Shown here piece after piece: positions 17,179-26,517 of a DNA stretch of 44,462 nucleotides. The notes beneath the pieces were generated by a model. That model saw only the letters and a list, made by a program, of their open reading frames with translations. It did not search any database and had not been told where the DNA came from. This DNA is from Fidelibacterota bacterium (GTDB lineage: Bacteria > Fidelibacterota > UBA8477): NCBI GenBank assembly GCA_021734045.1, contig JAIPJR010000009.1, positions 1-44,462 on the forward strand. The letters are read 5' to 3'. Both the position numbers and the translations under genes were made by a program. Numbering within the stretch: the stretch's first letter is position 1; each line of letters begins with the position of its first letter.

Positions 17179-17207
17179 TTGAGTTTTCACCCCTCGAAAC
17201 CTACATT
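17179..17207 (+). promoter_or_regulatory. Predicted promoter of carbamate kinase gene
   Basis: TTGAGT (17179-17184), a 17-base spacer and TACATT (17202-17207) are followed by TCGCGGC. The 13 bases from the -10 onward are identical to those of the ffh promoter. The leader to the TTG start would be about 34 bases. Confidence 0.65.
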
Positions 17208-17247
17208 TCGCGGCTCATTAAAAAGTTGAAGCTGAAGGAGTTGATAC

Positions 17248-18189
17248 TTGAAAACAGCGGTTGTTGCGCTGGGCGGAAATGCCATCTCACCGGTGGGTGA
17301 AGTAGATACCATTAATAAACAATTCGCTCAAACTCGAAGAAGCCTGAATGCCATTATACAGTTACTGAAAAATGGTATTCTGCCCGTTATTTCCCATGGC
17401 AACGGTCCCCAGGTTGGCAATGCATTGTTGCGTACTGAAATGACCGCTGACAAACTCATGTACCTACCCTTGGGCATTTGTGTTGCAGATACCGAAGGCG
17501 GTATGGGATATATGATTGAACAGAGCCTTCAAAACCGCCTTCAGGCAGAAAATATTAATCGCACGGTGGTGACCCTTGTGACGCAGGTGGTGGTATCCAA
17601 AGATGATCCGTCCATCGCCGACCCCAGCAAATTTATCGGTCCGGCATTACCTGAAGGTGAAGCCCGCAAAAAGGCGAAACGGTTCGGTTGGCAAATCAAA
17701 CCATACGGCGAAGACAAATGGCGCCGGGTAGTGCCATCTCCGGAACCCATTGAAATTGTTAACCGGAAAGCGATTCGACATCTGGTGGAAAATGGTCATA
17801 TCGTCATTGCAGCCGGTGGTGGCGGTGTACCGGTCTATTACGATGAAAATGGGAATTTGGAAGGCATGGATGCCGTTATTGACAAAGACCGGGCTTCTGC
17901 GCTCATGGCAAATCAAATCGGGGCGGAAACGCTGTTTATCCTCACCGCTGTTCCAAAAGTAGCACTGAATTTTGGTAAACCGAACCAGGTATTTCTCGAC
18001 CATTTGACCATCGCTGAAGCTGAACGCTATCTGGCAGAAGGACATTTCCCCGGTGGCAGCATGGGACCGAAAATTGAGGCGGCTGTGAACTTTATCAGGA
18101 ATGGCGGTCAACGCGTTGTCATTACAGATATTGAAACACTAAGTGAGCAGTTTAATGACTCGCTGGGAACGGTCATCACCTGGGTCTAA
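17248..18189 (+). CDS. arcC: Carbamate kinase
   Basis: Carbamate kinase transfers phosphate between carbamoyl phosphate and ADP, giving ATP, or can run in reverse. The 313-residue product has the amino-acid-kinase signatures VVALGGNAI at the start, ISHGNGPQVGNAL, a VIAAGGGGVPV loop and AVIDKDRASALMA. It uses a TTG start at 17248, seven bases after GAAGGAG; no ATG fits. Arginine deiminase and ornithine transcarbamylase genes are not in the window, so the source of carbamoyl phosphate is unknown. It has its own promoter and precedes sucCD. Confidence 0.95.
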   Translation: MKTAVVALGGNAISPVGEVDTINKQFAQTRRSLNAIIQLLKNGILPVISHGNGPQVGNALLRTEMTADKLMYLPLGICVADTEGGMGYMIEQSLQNRLQAENINRTVVTLVTQVVVSKDDPSIADPSKFIGPALPEGEARKKAKRFGWQIKPYGEDKWRRVVPSPEPIEIVNRKAIRHLVENGHIVIAAGGGGVPVYYDENGNLEGMDAVIDKDRASALMANQIGAETLFILTAVPKVALNFGKPNQVFLDHLTIAEAERYLAEGHFPGGSMGPKIEAAVNFIRNGGQRVVITDIETLSEQFNDSLGTVITWV

Positions 18190-18295
18190 CAACACGATTG
18201 AAACGATAATGCACAGAAACCGCTCCATGCCTCTCAACCAAACCATTTTTTTCATTACAACACCGTTATTTCGTTAATCATAACAAGGGGACATC

Positions 18296-19459
18296 ATGAA
18301 AATTCATGAATACCAGGCCAAGGAAATTTTCCGGAAATATCATGTTCCGGTTCCCGATGGCCATGTTGCATTTAATCCTGATGAAGCAGTAAGTGTCGCT
18401 AAATCGCTAGACGCCCAGATCTATGTGGTAAAAGCACAGATCCACGCTGGTGGCCGCGGAAAAGGCGGGGGTGTAAAAATCGCCAAATCCCTGGATGAAG
18501 TCCGTTCTCTGGCGGAAGCTATGTTGGGTATGACTTTGGTGACACACCAAACCGGTCCCGGTGGGAAGGAAGTTCAGCGCATCCTGGTGGAGCAGGGTGT
18601 GGACATCAAGCGTGAATTGTATGTGGGTATCGTGCTGGATCGACAAGCCGGTAAAGATGTATTCATGGTTTCCACCGAAGGCGGCGTGGAGATAGAAAAA
18701 GTGGCTGCCGAAACACCTGAAAAAATTATCAAGGAATGGGTTGAGCCCGGTTTGGGACTTCAAACCTTTCAGGCACGCAAACTGGCGTATGCTTTGGGAC
18801 TTGAGGGCAATCAGGTGCGCAGTGCGGTAAAGTTTTTCCATGCCCTGTACAATGCTTATTCAGCTTCCGATGCCTCTTTAGCCGAGATTAATCCGCTGGT
18901 TGTCACTGGTGGTGGTGATGTGATGGCACTGGATGCCAAGATGAATTTTGATGACAATGCCCTGTTCCGTCATAAAGACATTATGGAATTGCGGGATTTG
19001 TCCGAAGAGGAACCTTCGGAAATTGAGGCCACCAAGCACAACCTGAATTACATCAAATTGGATGGAAATGTGGGCTGTATGGTGAATGGCGCCGGCCTGG
19101 CTATGGCCACCATGGACATTATCAAATTACACGGCGGGGAACCGGCTAATTTCTTGGATGTGGGTGGTGTGGCGAATGCCGAGACCGTGGCCAACGGTTT
19201 CCGAATCATTATGAATGATCCCAATGTAAAAGCCGTTTTAATCAACATTTTTGGTGGAATTGTGCGGTGTGATCGCGTGGCTCAGGGGGTGATTGACGCA
19301 CTGAATCTGGTGAAGGTTAATGTCCCACTCGTCGTGCGTCTGGAAGGCACCAACGCCCGGGAAGCTGCTGAATTACTGGAAAATTCAAACCTGGACTTCC
19401 TCGTTGCCAATAGCCTGGAAGATGCTGCCCAAAAAGTAACCACCGCCATCAAGGAGTAA
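18296..19459 (+). CDS. sucC: Succinyl-CoA synthetase beta subunit
   Basis: SucC provides the ATP-grasp nucleotide site of succinyl-CoA synthetase, the TCA-cycle step that makes NTP from succinyl-CoA. The 387-residue protein starts [15 protein letters not shown], has [16 protein letters not shown] and LAEINPLVV, and has [18 protein letters not shown] and [12 protein letters not shown] near the C-terminal CoA-ligase domain. Length matches the bacterial family. AAGGGG lies upstream of the ATG. sucD starts 3 bases after its stop. Confidence 0.97.
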   Translation: MKIHEYQAKEIFRKYHVPVPDGHVAFNPDEAVSVAKSLDAQIYVVKAQIHAGGRGKGGGVKIAKSLDEVRSLAEAMLGMTLVTHQTGPGGKEVQRILVEQGVDIKRELYVGIVLDRQAGKDVFMVSTEGGVEIEKVAAETPEKIIKEWVEPGLGLQTFQARKLAYALGLEGNQVRSAVKFFHALYNAYSASDASLAEINPLVVTGGGDVMALDAKMNFDDNALFRHKDIMELRDLSEEEPSEIEATKHNLNYIKLDGNVGCMVNGAGLAMATMDIIKLHGGEPANFLDVGGVANAETVANGFRIIMNDPNVKAVLINIFGGIVRCDRVAQGVIDALNLVKVNVPLVVRLEGTNAREAAELLENSNLDFLVANSLEDAAQKVTTAIKE

Positions 19460-19462
19460 GTC

Positions 19463-20338
19463 ATGAGCATTTTAGTAAGTAACGACACGCGTCTCATTGT
19501 TCAGGGCATCACCGGTGGTGAAGGCTCCTTTCATACCCAACAAATGATTGAATATGGCACACGGGTAGTGGCTGGTGTGACACCCGGAAAGGGCGGGCAA
19601 AAAACCGAACACGGTGTTCCCATTTTCAATACGGTTTCAGAAGCCAAAGCCGTTACAAACGCCAACACATCTGTTATTTTCGTTCCCCCACCCTTTGCCG
19701 CTGATGCCATCATGGAGGCTACCGATGCCGGATTGGATCTGGTCATCTGCATTACAGAAGGCATTCCTGTTCAGGACATGGTGAAGGTAAAAACCTACAT
19801 GGCAGATCGGAAAACGCGTCTGGTGGGCCCCAACTGCCCCGGTGTTATTTCCCCCGGAAAGGCGAAAATTGGTATTATGCCAGGTTTTATTCATAAGGAA
19901 GGTCGGGTGGGTGTCATCAGTCGTTCGGGTACACTGACTTATGAAGCCGTACATCAGCTCACCACGCGGAATATTGGACAATCAACCTGTATCGGAGTTG
20001 GTGGGGATCCGGTGAATGGAACGAACTTCATCGACCTTCTGGAAATGTTCCAAAATGACCCCAACACAGACGCAGTGGTCCTGATTGGTGAGATTGGCGG
20101 AACTGCAGAGGAAGAAGCTGCTGCCTGGGCACAAGCGCATTTTACAAAACCCATCGTCGCCTTTATTGCCGGACAGACAGCACCTCCGGGACGCCGCATG
20201 GGTCATGCCGGCGCCATAATTTCAGGCGGAAAAGGTACTGCTGAGGATAAAGTCAAAGCGCTACGCGATGCTGGTATTATTGTTTCTGACAGCCCAGCGA
20301 CAATCGGCGAATTGATTGAAAAAGCGCTACAGGACTAA
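19463..20338 (+). CDS. sucD: Succinyl-CoA synthetase alpha subunit
   Basis: SucD binds CoA and carries the histidine that is phosphorylated in catalysis. The 291-residue product has the CoA-binding start [16 protein letters not shown], the middle [12 protein letters not shown] and [11 protein letters not shown], and the catalytic histidine in [17 protein letters not shown] precedes the ATG. It forms one unit with sucC. Confidence 0.97.
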   Translation: MSILVSNDTRLIVQGITGGEGSFHTQQMIEYGTRVVAGVTPGKGGQKTEHGVPIFNTVSEAKAVTNANTSVIFVPPPFAADAIMEATDAGLDLVICITEGIPVQDMVKVKTYMADRKTRLVGPNCPGVISPGKAKIGIMPGFIHKEGRVGVISRSGTLTYEAVHQLTTRNIGQSTCIGVGGDPVNGTNFIDLLEMFQNDPNTDAVVLIGEIGGTAEEEAAAWAQAHFTKPIVAFIAGQTAPPGRRMGHAGAIISGGKGTAEDKVKALRDAGIIVSDSPATIGELIEKALQD

Positions 20339-20417
20339 GAATCCAAAAGCGAATCGAGAAACAGGAGAATTGGGTGCAAACTCAAAAAGAAACTGCAAAC
20401 TATGAAGGAATACAGGA

Positions 20418-20852
20418 GTGACTGAATTGGGAAATCGAACCTTTGCAATGATTAAACCGGATGCTGTTGAGAGTGGAAAATGGGGTCAGATTATTGATCA
20501 CATCATCGCCGAAGGGTACAAAATTCTGGGTGCCAAGATGAAACGGATGTCTGAAGCCGAAGCCCGGGAATTTTACGCTGTACATCGTGAACGCCCGTTT
20601 TATGGGGAATTGGTGGAATTCATGTCCTCCGGTCCCAGCATTTTATTAGCGCTGGAAAAAGCTAATGCAGTCAGTGCCTGGCGTGAGACAATTGGCGTCA
20701 CGGATCCGGCTGAGGCAGCCGCAGGGACCATCCGGGCGAAATACGCTGAAAACAAGGGCCGTAATGCGGTACACGGCTCCGATTCTGACGAAAATGCACA
20801 GAAAGAAATTGCATTTTTCTTTAGTGAAGCTGAACTTATTTTAAACCAATAA
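20418..20852 (+). CDS. ndk: Nucleoside diphosphate kinase
   Basis: Ndk exchanges the terminal phosphate between nucleoside di- and triphosphates through a phosphohistidine. The product has RTFAMIKPDAVESG at the start and the active-site histidine in NAVHGSDSDENAQKEIAFFF. Two starts are plausible: GTG at 20418 with AAGGA 8 bases before it (144 residues), or TTG at 20427 with AGGAG 8 bases before it (141 residues); the latter aligns better with the usual N-terminus. It lies 79 bases after sucD and may use GTP or ATP from succinyl-CoA synthetase. Confidence 0.96.
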   Translation: MTELGNRTFAMIKPDAVESGKWGQIIDHIIAEGYKILGAKMKRMSEAEAREFYAVHRERPFYGELVEFMSSGPSILLALEKANAVSAWRETIGVTDPAEAAAGTIRAKYAENKGRNAVHGSDSDENAQKEIAFFFSEAELILNQ

Positions 20853-20882
20853 CTTCAGGTGAATTCAGTTGGGAGGCTGTGA

Positions 20883-21770
20883 ATGTCCAGAGAAAAAATT
20901 CTTGTACTGAGCGCCACGATAGCCATTGTGTTGAGTGGTTGTGACCTCTGGAATAAATACCTGGGACGCGAAGATATCGCGCTTGGTGAGTACGTCACCA
21001 TCGAGCATGATGGTCTTGGCAGTGTTCAATGGACATTCACGGCTTTTCCCGACAGCAGTACGTTGACTCCCAACGACATTTTGCCTTCAGATACGTCGGC
21101 AATCATTTCCTTTCTGCCAGATGTCGCTGGAAAATATGACATTCAGCTCACCATCGATGCGGACGGCAGTACAGACCTGAAAAATTTCTATTATTCTGTT
21201 GAAATGCCGGCCAGTGGCGAAATGGTATTAAGCGAGATTCCCGAGCATTTGAAAGCTTATCTGAGTACACGCGATGCGCTGGATTCGCTGGGTCTTAATC
21301 ACAATGGTAACGGCAGGGATACAAATCAGGGTAGCTATCTGGATAAAGTTGTAACGCCGGAGGAATTTGCTGCTAGGCAAACCAAGCGCGACTCCCAGCC
21401 TGCTGCAATTCCCAAACCGGCCAGCAAACCGAAACCGATTGCCAGAAAAACCACGACCACGAAAAAGTCAGCGCCCCGCAGCGAACCGAATCGTGGGAAT
21501 ATGGTACCCCGGGCAAACAAGAGTTTCACTATCCAAATTTCCTCGTGGGAATCATTGGAAGAAGCACAGGCAGCTGTGAAAAATCTCCGGGATACCTACG
21601 GCCTGGAAGGCTATATCCAGCGGGTCTTCTTCAAAGATACTGACCAGGTATTTTACAGAGTGCGTGTAGGAAATTATAAAACCTACGCGGAGGCGACCGC
21701 TGCGGCAAAAGACGTTCATCGAACCACAAATTTACCGGTCTGGGTCGATTATGTACGCAAAGAGATGTAA
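20883..21770 (+). CDS. SPOR-domain lipoprotein
   Basis: SPOR domains bind denuded peptidoglycan glycans, often at division sites. The 295-residue product has a signal peptide with lipobox LSGC (Cys20). An Ig/PKD-like beta domain is at about 35-110, where FLPDVAGKYDIQLTIDADG resembles PKD modules. A basic Pro/Lys-rich linker is at about 170-210. The C-terminal SPOR repeat runs from SFTIQISSWESLEEA to the end, with YRVRVGNYKTYAEA. GGGAGG precedes the ATG. It lies 30 bases after ndk. Domain calls are firm; the specific role is unknown. Confidence 0.85.
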   Translation: MSREKILVLSATIAIVLSGCDLWNKYLGREDIALGEYVTIEHDGLGSVQWTFTAFPDSSTLTPNDILPSDTSAIISFLPDVAGKYDIQLTIDADGSTDLKNFYYSVEMPASGEMVLSEIPEHLKAYLSTRDALDSLGLNHNGNGRDTNQGSYLDKVVTPEEFAARQTKRDSQPAAIPKPASKPKPIARKTTTTKKSAPRSEPNRGNMVPRANKSFTIQISSWESLEEAQAAVKNLRDTYGLEGYIQRVFFKDTDQVFYRVRVGNYKTYAEATAAAKDVHRTTNLPVWVDYVRKEM

Positions 21771-21929
21771 TGGCGTTGTCAGCTATTATTTCTTACCCGC
21801 ATCTACTTCTTTTCAACAAAGACTTTTTAGAATAAGCCAACCGGCGACTGCGCAAGAATATGCTTGCTGTAATGACTTGTGCCAAATGAATCTGAAATTG
21901 AACTGAATATATTTTTAGGAGGATGAGTC

Positions 21930-23219
21930 GTGTTAAAAACTGCTTTACACTGGAATTTTAAAGATGTCTTTCGCGCACCGCGCCTGGGATTAGGGAAACG
22001 CATGCTGGTCATGCTGGAAGCTAATCTGATCGGCTATTTGTTATACCTTATTCTGATTTACCTGGGGCAAATAATGGATGGTCAGAGCTTCGGTCATATC
22101 TGGAATACCTACGCATTACTGCCGTTCATGCCCTTTTGGAAGCTGGGTCCCTCCACCATGATTTTGGGTTGGCTAGCCAGTTTGATCTGGTTCATGGCTG
22201 TTTACACAGGTTTTGGCGCCATCGCAAAAATCACCATCAAAGAATTCAAAGGTGACTTGTTCTACTCCTCAAATGATGGGTGGAAGTACGCCCTGAAAAA
22301 GGCATTCCCTATTTTTATGGGACCGGTTTCAATTCTGCTGGTTATCGCCTTTTTCGTCGTTTTAGCCGGTGTGTTTGGCTGGCTGGCGCATTGGCCGGTG
22401 CTGGACATTCTTATCTATGGTCTCCTGTTTGTTTTGTTTCTACCCACTGCAGTATTTCTGGTCTATTCACTGCTGTCTTTCTCCGTCGGTATATTATTCT
22501 CCCCCAGTATCGTAAGCTGCGCAGAGGAAGATACCATGGGTTCCATGTTTGGCTCCTTTACATTGCTGTGGAACCAGCCTTGGCGGCTCATTGTATATAC
22601 ACTGATTCTGGCAGTTTTGACCTTCATTGGGTACCATCTTCTCTTACTCTTTCTGGTACTTGGGTTTCAATTCCTGGAACTCGTGTTCGGGCAGCCGTGG
22701 CTAATGGGTGAAACATTTTTTGAGGTGAAAGCTACCGTTCTGGGACTCTTTCCCAGTTTGGGATTCAACCAGATCGCCTGTTATCCGGACTGCGTTTATG
22801 GCGAATGGATGGTCTCTCTTCAACAAATCTTTGCCGGTGATATGGCCCCTAATACCGGTGGTGTTACCACGACGATTACGGGTGTACTGGTTGGCATCGT
22901 GAGCTTCATCGCTATGCTGCTGGTGCCGTCCTATGGATTGTCCATTTTCGCGTCCGGTTTAGCCACGATTTTCATCGTTCTCACGAAATTCAAAGACGAT
23001 GACGACCTCATCGAGCGCAAGGATGAGGATGAACGGAAGGAAGAAGAAGAGAAGGAAAATGAGGACGAAGGCGATGACGCTGACGAGGATGATAGTTCTG
23101 AGTCAGAATCTGAAGACGAAGAACAGGACGTAAAAGATGGCGATTCAGAAGATGATGACGCTTCTAAAGAAGATGAAGATGAAGATGAAGATGAAAATGA
23201 AAAGAAATCTGAAGAGTAG
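21930..23219 (+). CDS. Polytopic membrane protein with long acidic C-terminal tail
   Basis: The 429-residue protein has roughly seven to eight hydrophobic segments within residues 30-350. A tail of about 74 residues follows, of which 48 are Asp or Glu, with Ser and Lys interspersed. The start is GTG at 21930, seven bases after AGGAGG. I do not recognise the family; the membrane part resembles generic bacterial multi-pass proteins. The tail is probably cytoplasmic or periplasmic and disordered, and could bind cations or basic proteins; this is inference. The tail DNA contains a hexamer repeat. Confidence 0.8.
   Translation: MLKTALHWNFKDVFRAPRLGLGKRMLVMLEANLIGYLLYLILIYLGQIMDGQSFGHIWNTYALLPFMPFWKLGPSTMILGWLASLIWFMAVYTGFGAIAKITIKEFKGDLFYSSNDGWKYALKKAFPIFMGPVSILLVIAFFVVLAGVFGWLAHWPVLDILIYGLLFVLFLPTAVFLVYSLLSFSVGILFSPSIVSCAEEDTMGSMFGSFTLLWNQPWRLIVYTLILAVLTFIGYHLLLLFLVLGFQFLELVFGQPWLMGETFFEVKATVLGLFPSLGFNQIACYPDCVYGEWMVSLQQIFAGDMAPNTGGVTTTITGVLVGIVSFIAMLLVPSYGLSIFASGLATIFIVLTKFKDDDDLIERKDEDERKEEEEKENEDEGDDADEDDSSESESEDEEQDVKDGDSEDDDASKEDEDEDEDENEKKSEE
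23169..23204 (+). repeat. GAAGAT hexamer tandem repeat in coding sequence
   Basis: Four perfect GAAGAT copies (23169-23192) are followed by two variants, GAAAAT and GAAAAG. The repeat encodes alternating Glu-Asp in the acidic tail. Copy-number slippage here would change tail length by two residues per unit without shifting the frame. Confidence 0.85.
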
Positions 23220-23255
23220 TTAGCCTGATAAAAAGCTAAAAGTGGAATAAATCAG

Positions 23256-23284
23256 AGCGGCTCCCTAAAAGGAGCCGCTTTTGA
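23256..23284 (+). terminator. Intrinsic terminator after the acidic-tail protein gene
   Basis: GCGGCTCC (23257-23264), loop CTAAAA and GGAGCCGC (23271-23278) form a strong stem followed by TTTTGATTT. The converging minus-strand gene ends at 23337, so the same hairpin may also help stop that unit. Confidence 0.88.
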
Positions 23285-23336
23285 TTTCACACATTAATCA
23301 GAATCAGTCTCTGTTTATTTGTCTTAATGCCGGACT

Positions 23337-24011
23337 TTACCAGTATTCAGAGGAAGAAAAAGCTCGTGGTTTACCCAAGATTTCAGACATGAGAATTCCA
23401 CGGACCAGGATGGACCGGTTCTTGAAAATCGATTCCAACCGCTCTTCTGTTGAGGCTTCCCGCTGATCCAGGAGATATGAATCCAACGAAACCGCGTAAG
23501 CTTCTGACTTAGGCTGATCGAACGCCTCCCGGAAAACACTCTGCCCTTCCCTGATCGTCGCATCAGACGGCATTTGTGTATCTGCTGGCCGGGTCGCCGG
23601 TTTTTCCTCCTCGTGAATAACTTCAGTATCCATCTCAATGGCATCATCCTCAATCACATTTTCCGCCTGGGTCAGATCCTCCGCTTCATCAAAGGCTCCC
23701 AGAATCTGCTGTAACAGCGAATCCCGGGTGGATTCCTGCGCCCGTTCAGACACATTTGAGAATATGCTTTGAAAATCAGTGTACCCTTGCTGCTTCCCCT
23801 CTGACTCAGAATCAAATGCCTGTTCTGGTTCCCGGGAACGCACAGATTCTGAGCGTTTAGTAGAGGGTGAATCAAAGGTTTCTGATGGCGGAACATTCTG
23901 GCGGTGCGGTCGGGCTGGCCGGGGAGCCTTACGCTCCTGATTCCGCTTCCGGAGTAAACCGGTCAGCAGGAAGTAAATGACCAACCCGATGATGGGAAAT
24001 AGATTTTCCAT
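23337..24011 (-). CDS. Membrane-anchored protein of unknown function downstream of floA
   Basis: The 224-residue product has a single N-terminal membrane helix (about 3-20), a basic patch and then a long polar, probably disordered region rich in Ser, Glu and Gln. It ends with a better ordered stretch, EERLESIFKNRSILVRGILMSEILGKP. I do not recognise a family. It starts 21 bases after floA stops and is the third gene of an nfeD-floA unit, so a role in the same membrane microdomain system is a reasonable guess. Base composition resembles its neighbours. Confidence 0.72.
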   Translation of the reverse strand: MENLFPIIGLVIYFLLTGLLRKRNQERKAPRPARPHRQNVPPSETFDSPSTKRSESVRSREPEQAFDSESEGKQQGYTDFQSIFSNVSERAQESTRDSLLQQILGAFDEAEDLTQAENVIEDDAIEMDTEVIHEEEKPATRPADTQMPSDATIREGQSVFREAFDQPKSEAYAVSLDSYLLDQREASTEERLESIFKNRSILVRGILMSEILGKPRAFSSSEYW

Positions 24012-24032
24012 TTAGCTAACCATCAATCCGTG

Positions 24033-25022
24033 TTATTTGTCGCCAGAAGGTGTGCCGCCACCGGATGATTCGCCACCGGAAATGCTGTCACGCATATCGG
24101 TGTCGGCCTGGATATTCTGCATCCGGTAATAATCCATTACACCCAGATTTCCCTTCTTAAAGGCTTCCGCCATAGCCAGGGGTACCTGTGCCTCGGCTTC
24201 CACCACGCGTGCCCGCATTTCCTGCGTTCTGGCCTTCATTTCCTGTTCTGAGGCTACCGCCATGGCGCGCCGCTCCTCCGCTTTGGCCTGAGCAATATTT
24301 TTATCCGCATTGGCTTGATCCATCTGTAACTGCGCACCAATGTTTTTGCCAACATCCACATCCGCAATATCAATGGAGAGAATTTCGAAAGCTGTCCCGG
24401 CGTCCAATCCTTTCGCCAGCACCTTCTTTGAGATAATATCCGGATTCTCCAGCACCGCTTTGTGGCTGTCCGCCGAACCAATACTGCTCACAATGCCCTC
24501 ACCCACACGGGCCAGGACTGTCTCTTCACCAGCACCACCAACGAGACGCTCAATATTGGCGCGTACGGTGACACGGGCGATACTGTAGAGCTGAATACCA
24601 TCTTTCGCGATGGCAGATACTTTTGGGGTCTCGATGACTTTGGGATTCACAGACATTTTCACCGCTTCCAGCACATCACGACCAGCCAGATCAATGGCAG
24701 CCGCCCGCTGGAAAGGTAGGGGGATATTCGCTTTGTCTGCCGCAATCAGGGCTTGAACGACGCGGGAGACATTCCCACCAGCCAAAAAGTGCGCTTCCAA
24801 TTGATCAGTATTGATATCCAATCCGGCTTTGCGGGCGCTGATGAGTGAATTCATAATCAGCGGTGGCGGAATCCGCCGCAGACGCATACCAATCAGAGAA
24901 AAAAGACTGATGTAAACCCGCGCTGCAGCAGCGCTTACCCACAATCCGATTGGGATAAAATAGGAAAACAAGAACAGTAAAAGGATGATACCTACAATAA
25001 TAAAAATCAGTGTGAGAGACAT
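24033..25022 (-). CDS. floA: Flotillin-like protein FloA
   Basis: FloA proteins sit in the inner membrane and organise lipid-ordered domains. The 329-residue product has an N-terminal hydrophobic segment (3-45). It then follows the FloA family closely: [41 protein letters not shown] and [20 protein letters not shown]. An Ala/Glu-rich coiled coil runs at about 225-290. GGAGG lies 5 bases upstream of the ATG. It follows nfeD by 50 bases, the usual pairing for this family. Confidence 0.95.
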   Translation of the reverse strand: MSLTLIFIIVGIILLLFLFSYFIPIGLWVSAAAARVYISLFSLIGMRLRRIPPPLIMNSLISARKAGLDINTDQLEAHFLAGGNVSRVVQALIAADKANIPLPFQRAAAIDLAGRDVLEAVKMSVNPKVIETPKVSAIAKDGIQLYSIARVTVRANIERLVGGAGEETVLARVGEGIVSSIGSADSHKAVLENPDIISKKVLAKGLDAGTAFEILSIDIADVDVGKNIGAQLQMDQANADKNIAQAKAEERRAMAVASEQEMKARTQEMRARVVEAEAQVPLAMAEAFKKGNLGVMDYYRMQNIQADTDMRDSISGGESSGGGTPSGDK

Positions 25023-25072
25023 AGAACCTCCAGTTCATTTAATGAATAATATTTACCAGACAACGCGTTTCC

Positions 25073-26434
25073 CTACGTTGTTTGATTCGGTTTTTCAGAT
25101 TTCAATTCACGCACCACGATTCGATTGCCGTCAACGCGGACAACTTCGATGGATGTATCTTTTTCGATATAATTCCCCAACGTGACCACATCCAACCGCT
25201 GATCGCCGATAATAGCGGTGCCGGCAGGTCGTAGGGATGTAATAGCAGTACCCGTGGCACCAGCCAGATTTTCCAGACCTAAGCTGCTGGAATAACCACC
25301 GGTACTCAGTTCAGATGTCTGTAACGATATTTTCTGCCAGAATTTTGTCCGGCCGATATTCCGCACCAGGAGAACCACCCCGGCGATCGCACCCGACATG
25401 GCAATTAGAATTCCAATCAGCGCGCGATTGATCTCACCCTGGGTGGGAATTTCCGGGATCATGGAACGGAATAAACCAAACATGAGCACGATAATCCCGG
25501 CAATGCCGGTCACACCGAACCCGGGTACGACGAACACCTCCAATCCCAGCAGAATAAAGCCAATCAAAATGATAATCAGATCCGTCATGCTGGCTAGATC
25601 CGCAATGATGGAGGTGGAGAAAAAGAGGGCCAGGGCCACCACCGCAATCGTTCCGCCAATTCCCCAGCCTGGGCTCTGCAGTTCAAAAATCAATCCCAGA
25701 AATCCGATGGTCATCAATAATGAGCTAACCACCGGATCGGTAAGAAATCGGACAATCTTTTCGGACCAGGTCGGCTTGACAATTTCCAGCATGCCGGCTT
25801 TGAAGCCAAAATGGTTCAGGATTTCTGCTTGGCTCTCCATTTGATAGTCCGCCATGCCATATTTCAGAGCCGTTTTGGTCCGTAATGTCAATAATTTCCC
25901 GGCACGAGCGCCCTCCACATCGGTCAGAAATAGCGTATCACCGCGTTCAGTCACCAGCGTATCCACATCCAGTGATTCATCTACCATGGCCATGGCAATC
26001 TGACCATTCCGGCCTTTTGCTTCTGCAGTGGCTGCCATTTCTTCACGCATGTAGGATTGGGCTTTTTCGTTGGCTTTATTGGCTTGCTGGTCCACAACCG
26101 TTGTGGCACCAAACGTGGCGCCGGAGTGCATAATTATTGTATCACAGGCCAGGGAAATTAAGGAGCCGGCGGAAATTGCCTTGGTATTGATGTATGCAAT
26201 TGTCATGACATCGGAACGCAACAGCGCATTTTTCATCATGGTTGCCGCATCCACCCGGCCACCGAATGTATCAATATCCAGCAGAATAGCGTCCCCGCCA
26301 CGGGTATTCATTTCCGGGATGGCTCGCTCAAAAAAATGGGCCAGTCCCATGTCAATCGTACCATGCACTTCAAGCACATAGACTTGTGCCCACATCAGGG
26401 CTGGGAGGAATAATAATAGAAACAACCGCTTCAT
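25073..26434 (-). CDS. nfeD: NfeD-family membrane-bound ClpP-class serine protease
   Basis: Long NfeD proteins join a ClpP-like protease domain to membrane helices and a soluble OB-fold. The 453-residue protein has a signal peptide, then VLEVHGTIDMGLAHF, LDIDTFGGRVDAA and the catalytic serine region NTKAISAGSLISLACD. Four to five membrane helices span about 235-370. The C-terminal OB domain (LAGATGTAITSLRPAG) comes last. It is first in the nfeD-floA unit and has a predicted promoter at 26462-26490. It may process stomatin/flotillin-type partners, as known for archaeal relatives. Confidence 0.93.
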   Translation of the reverse strand: MKRLFLLLFLPALMWAQVYVLEVHGTIDMGLAHFFERAIPEMNTRGGDAILLDIDTFGGRVDAATMMKNALLRSDVMTIAYINTKAISAGSLISLACDTIIMHSGATFGATTVVDQQANKANEKAQSYMREEMAATAEAKGRNGQIAMAMVDESLDVDTLVTERGDTLFLTDVEGARAGKLLTLRTKTALKYGMADYQMESQAEILNHFGFKAGMLEIVKPTWSEKIVRFLTDPVVSSLLMTIGFLGLIFELQSPGWGIGGTIAVVALALFFSTSIIADLASMTDLIIILIGFILLGLEVFVVPGFGVTGIAGIIVLMFGLFRSMIPEIPTQGEINRALIGILIAMSGAIAGVVLLVRNIGRTKFWQKISLQTSELSTGGYSSSLGLENLAGATGTAITSLRPAGTAIIGDQRLDVVTLGNYIEKDTSIEVVRVDGNRIVVRELKSEKPNQTT

Positions 26435-26461
26435 AATTTTATCTCGTTTTTTGTGTTAGAG

Positions 26462-26490
26462 AAAGTACACGGGATAGGAAATTTTTGCAA
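26462..26490 (-). promoter_or_regulatory. Predicted promoter of the nfeD-floA operon
   Basis: On the minus strand TTGCAA (26490-26485), a 17-base spacer and TACTTT (26467-26462) are followed by CTC. The spacing matches other promoters in the window, although the -10 box is further from consensus. Confidence 0.45.
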
Positions 26491-26517
26491 GCTGAAAGCC
26501 TTTTGCTAATGTGCCCA

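Noticed and set aside
21771-21929. Promoter for the acidic-tail membrane protein.
   Set aside because: TATATT occurs just before the ribosome site, but no -35 lies at a suitable distance.
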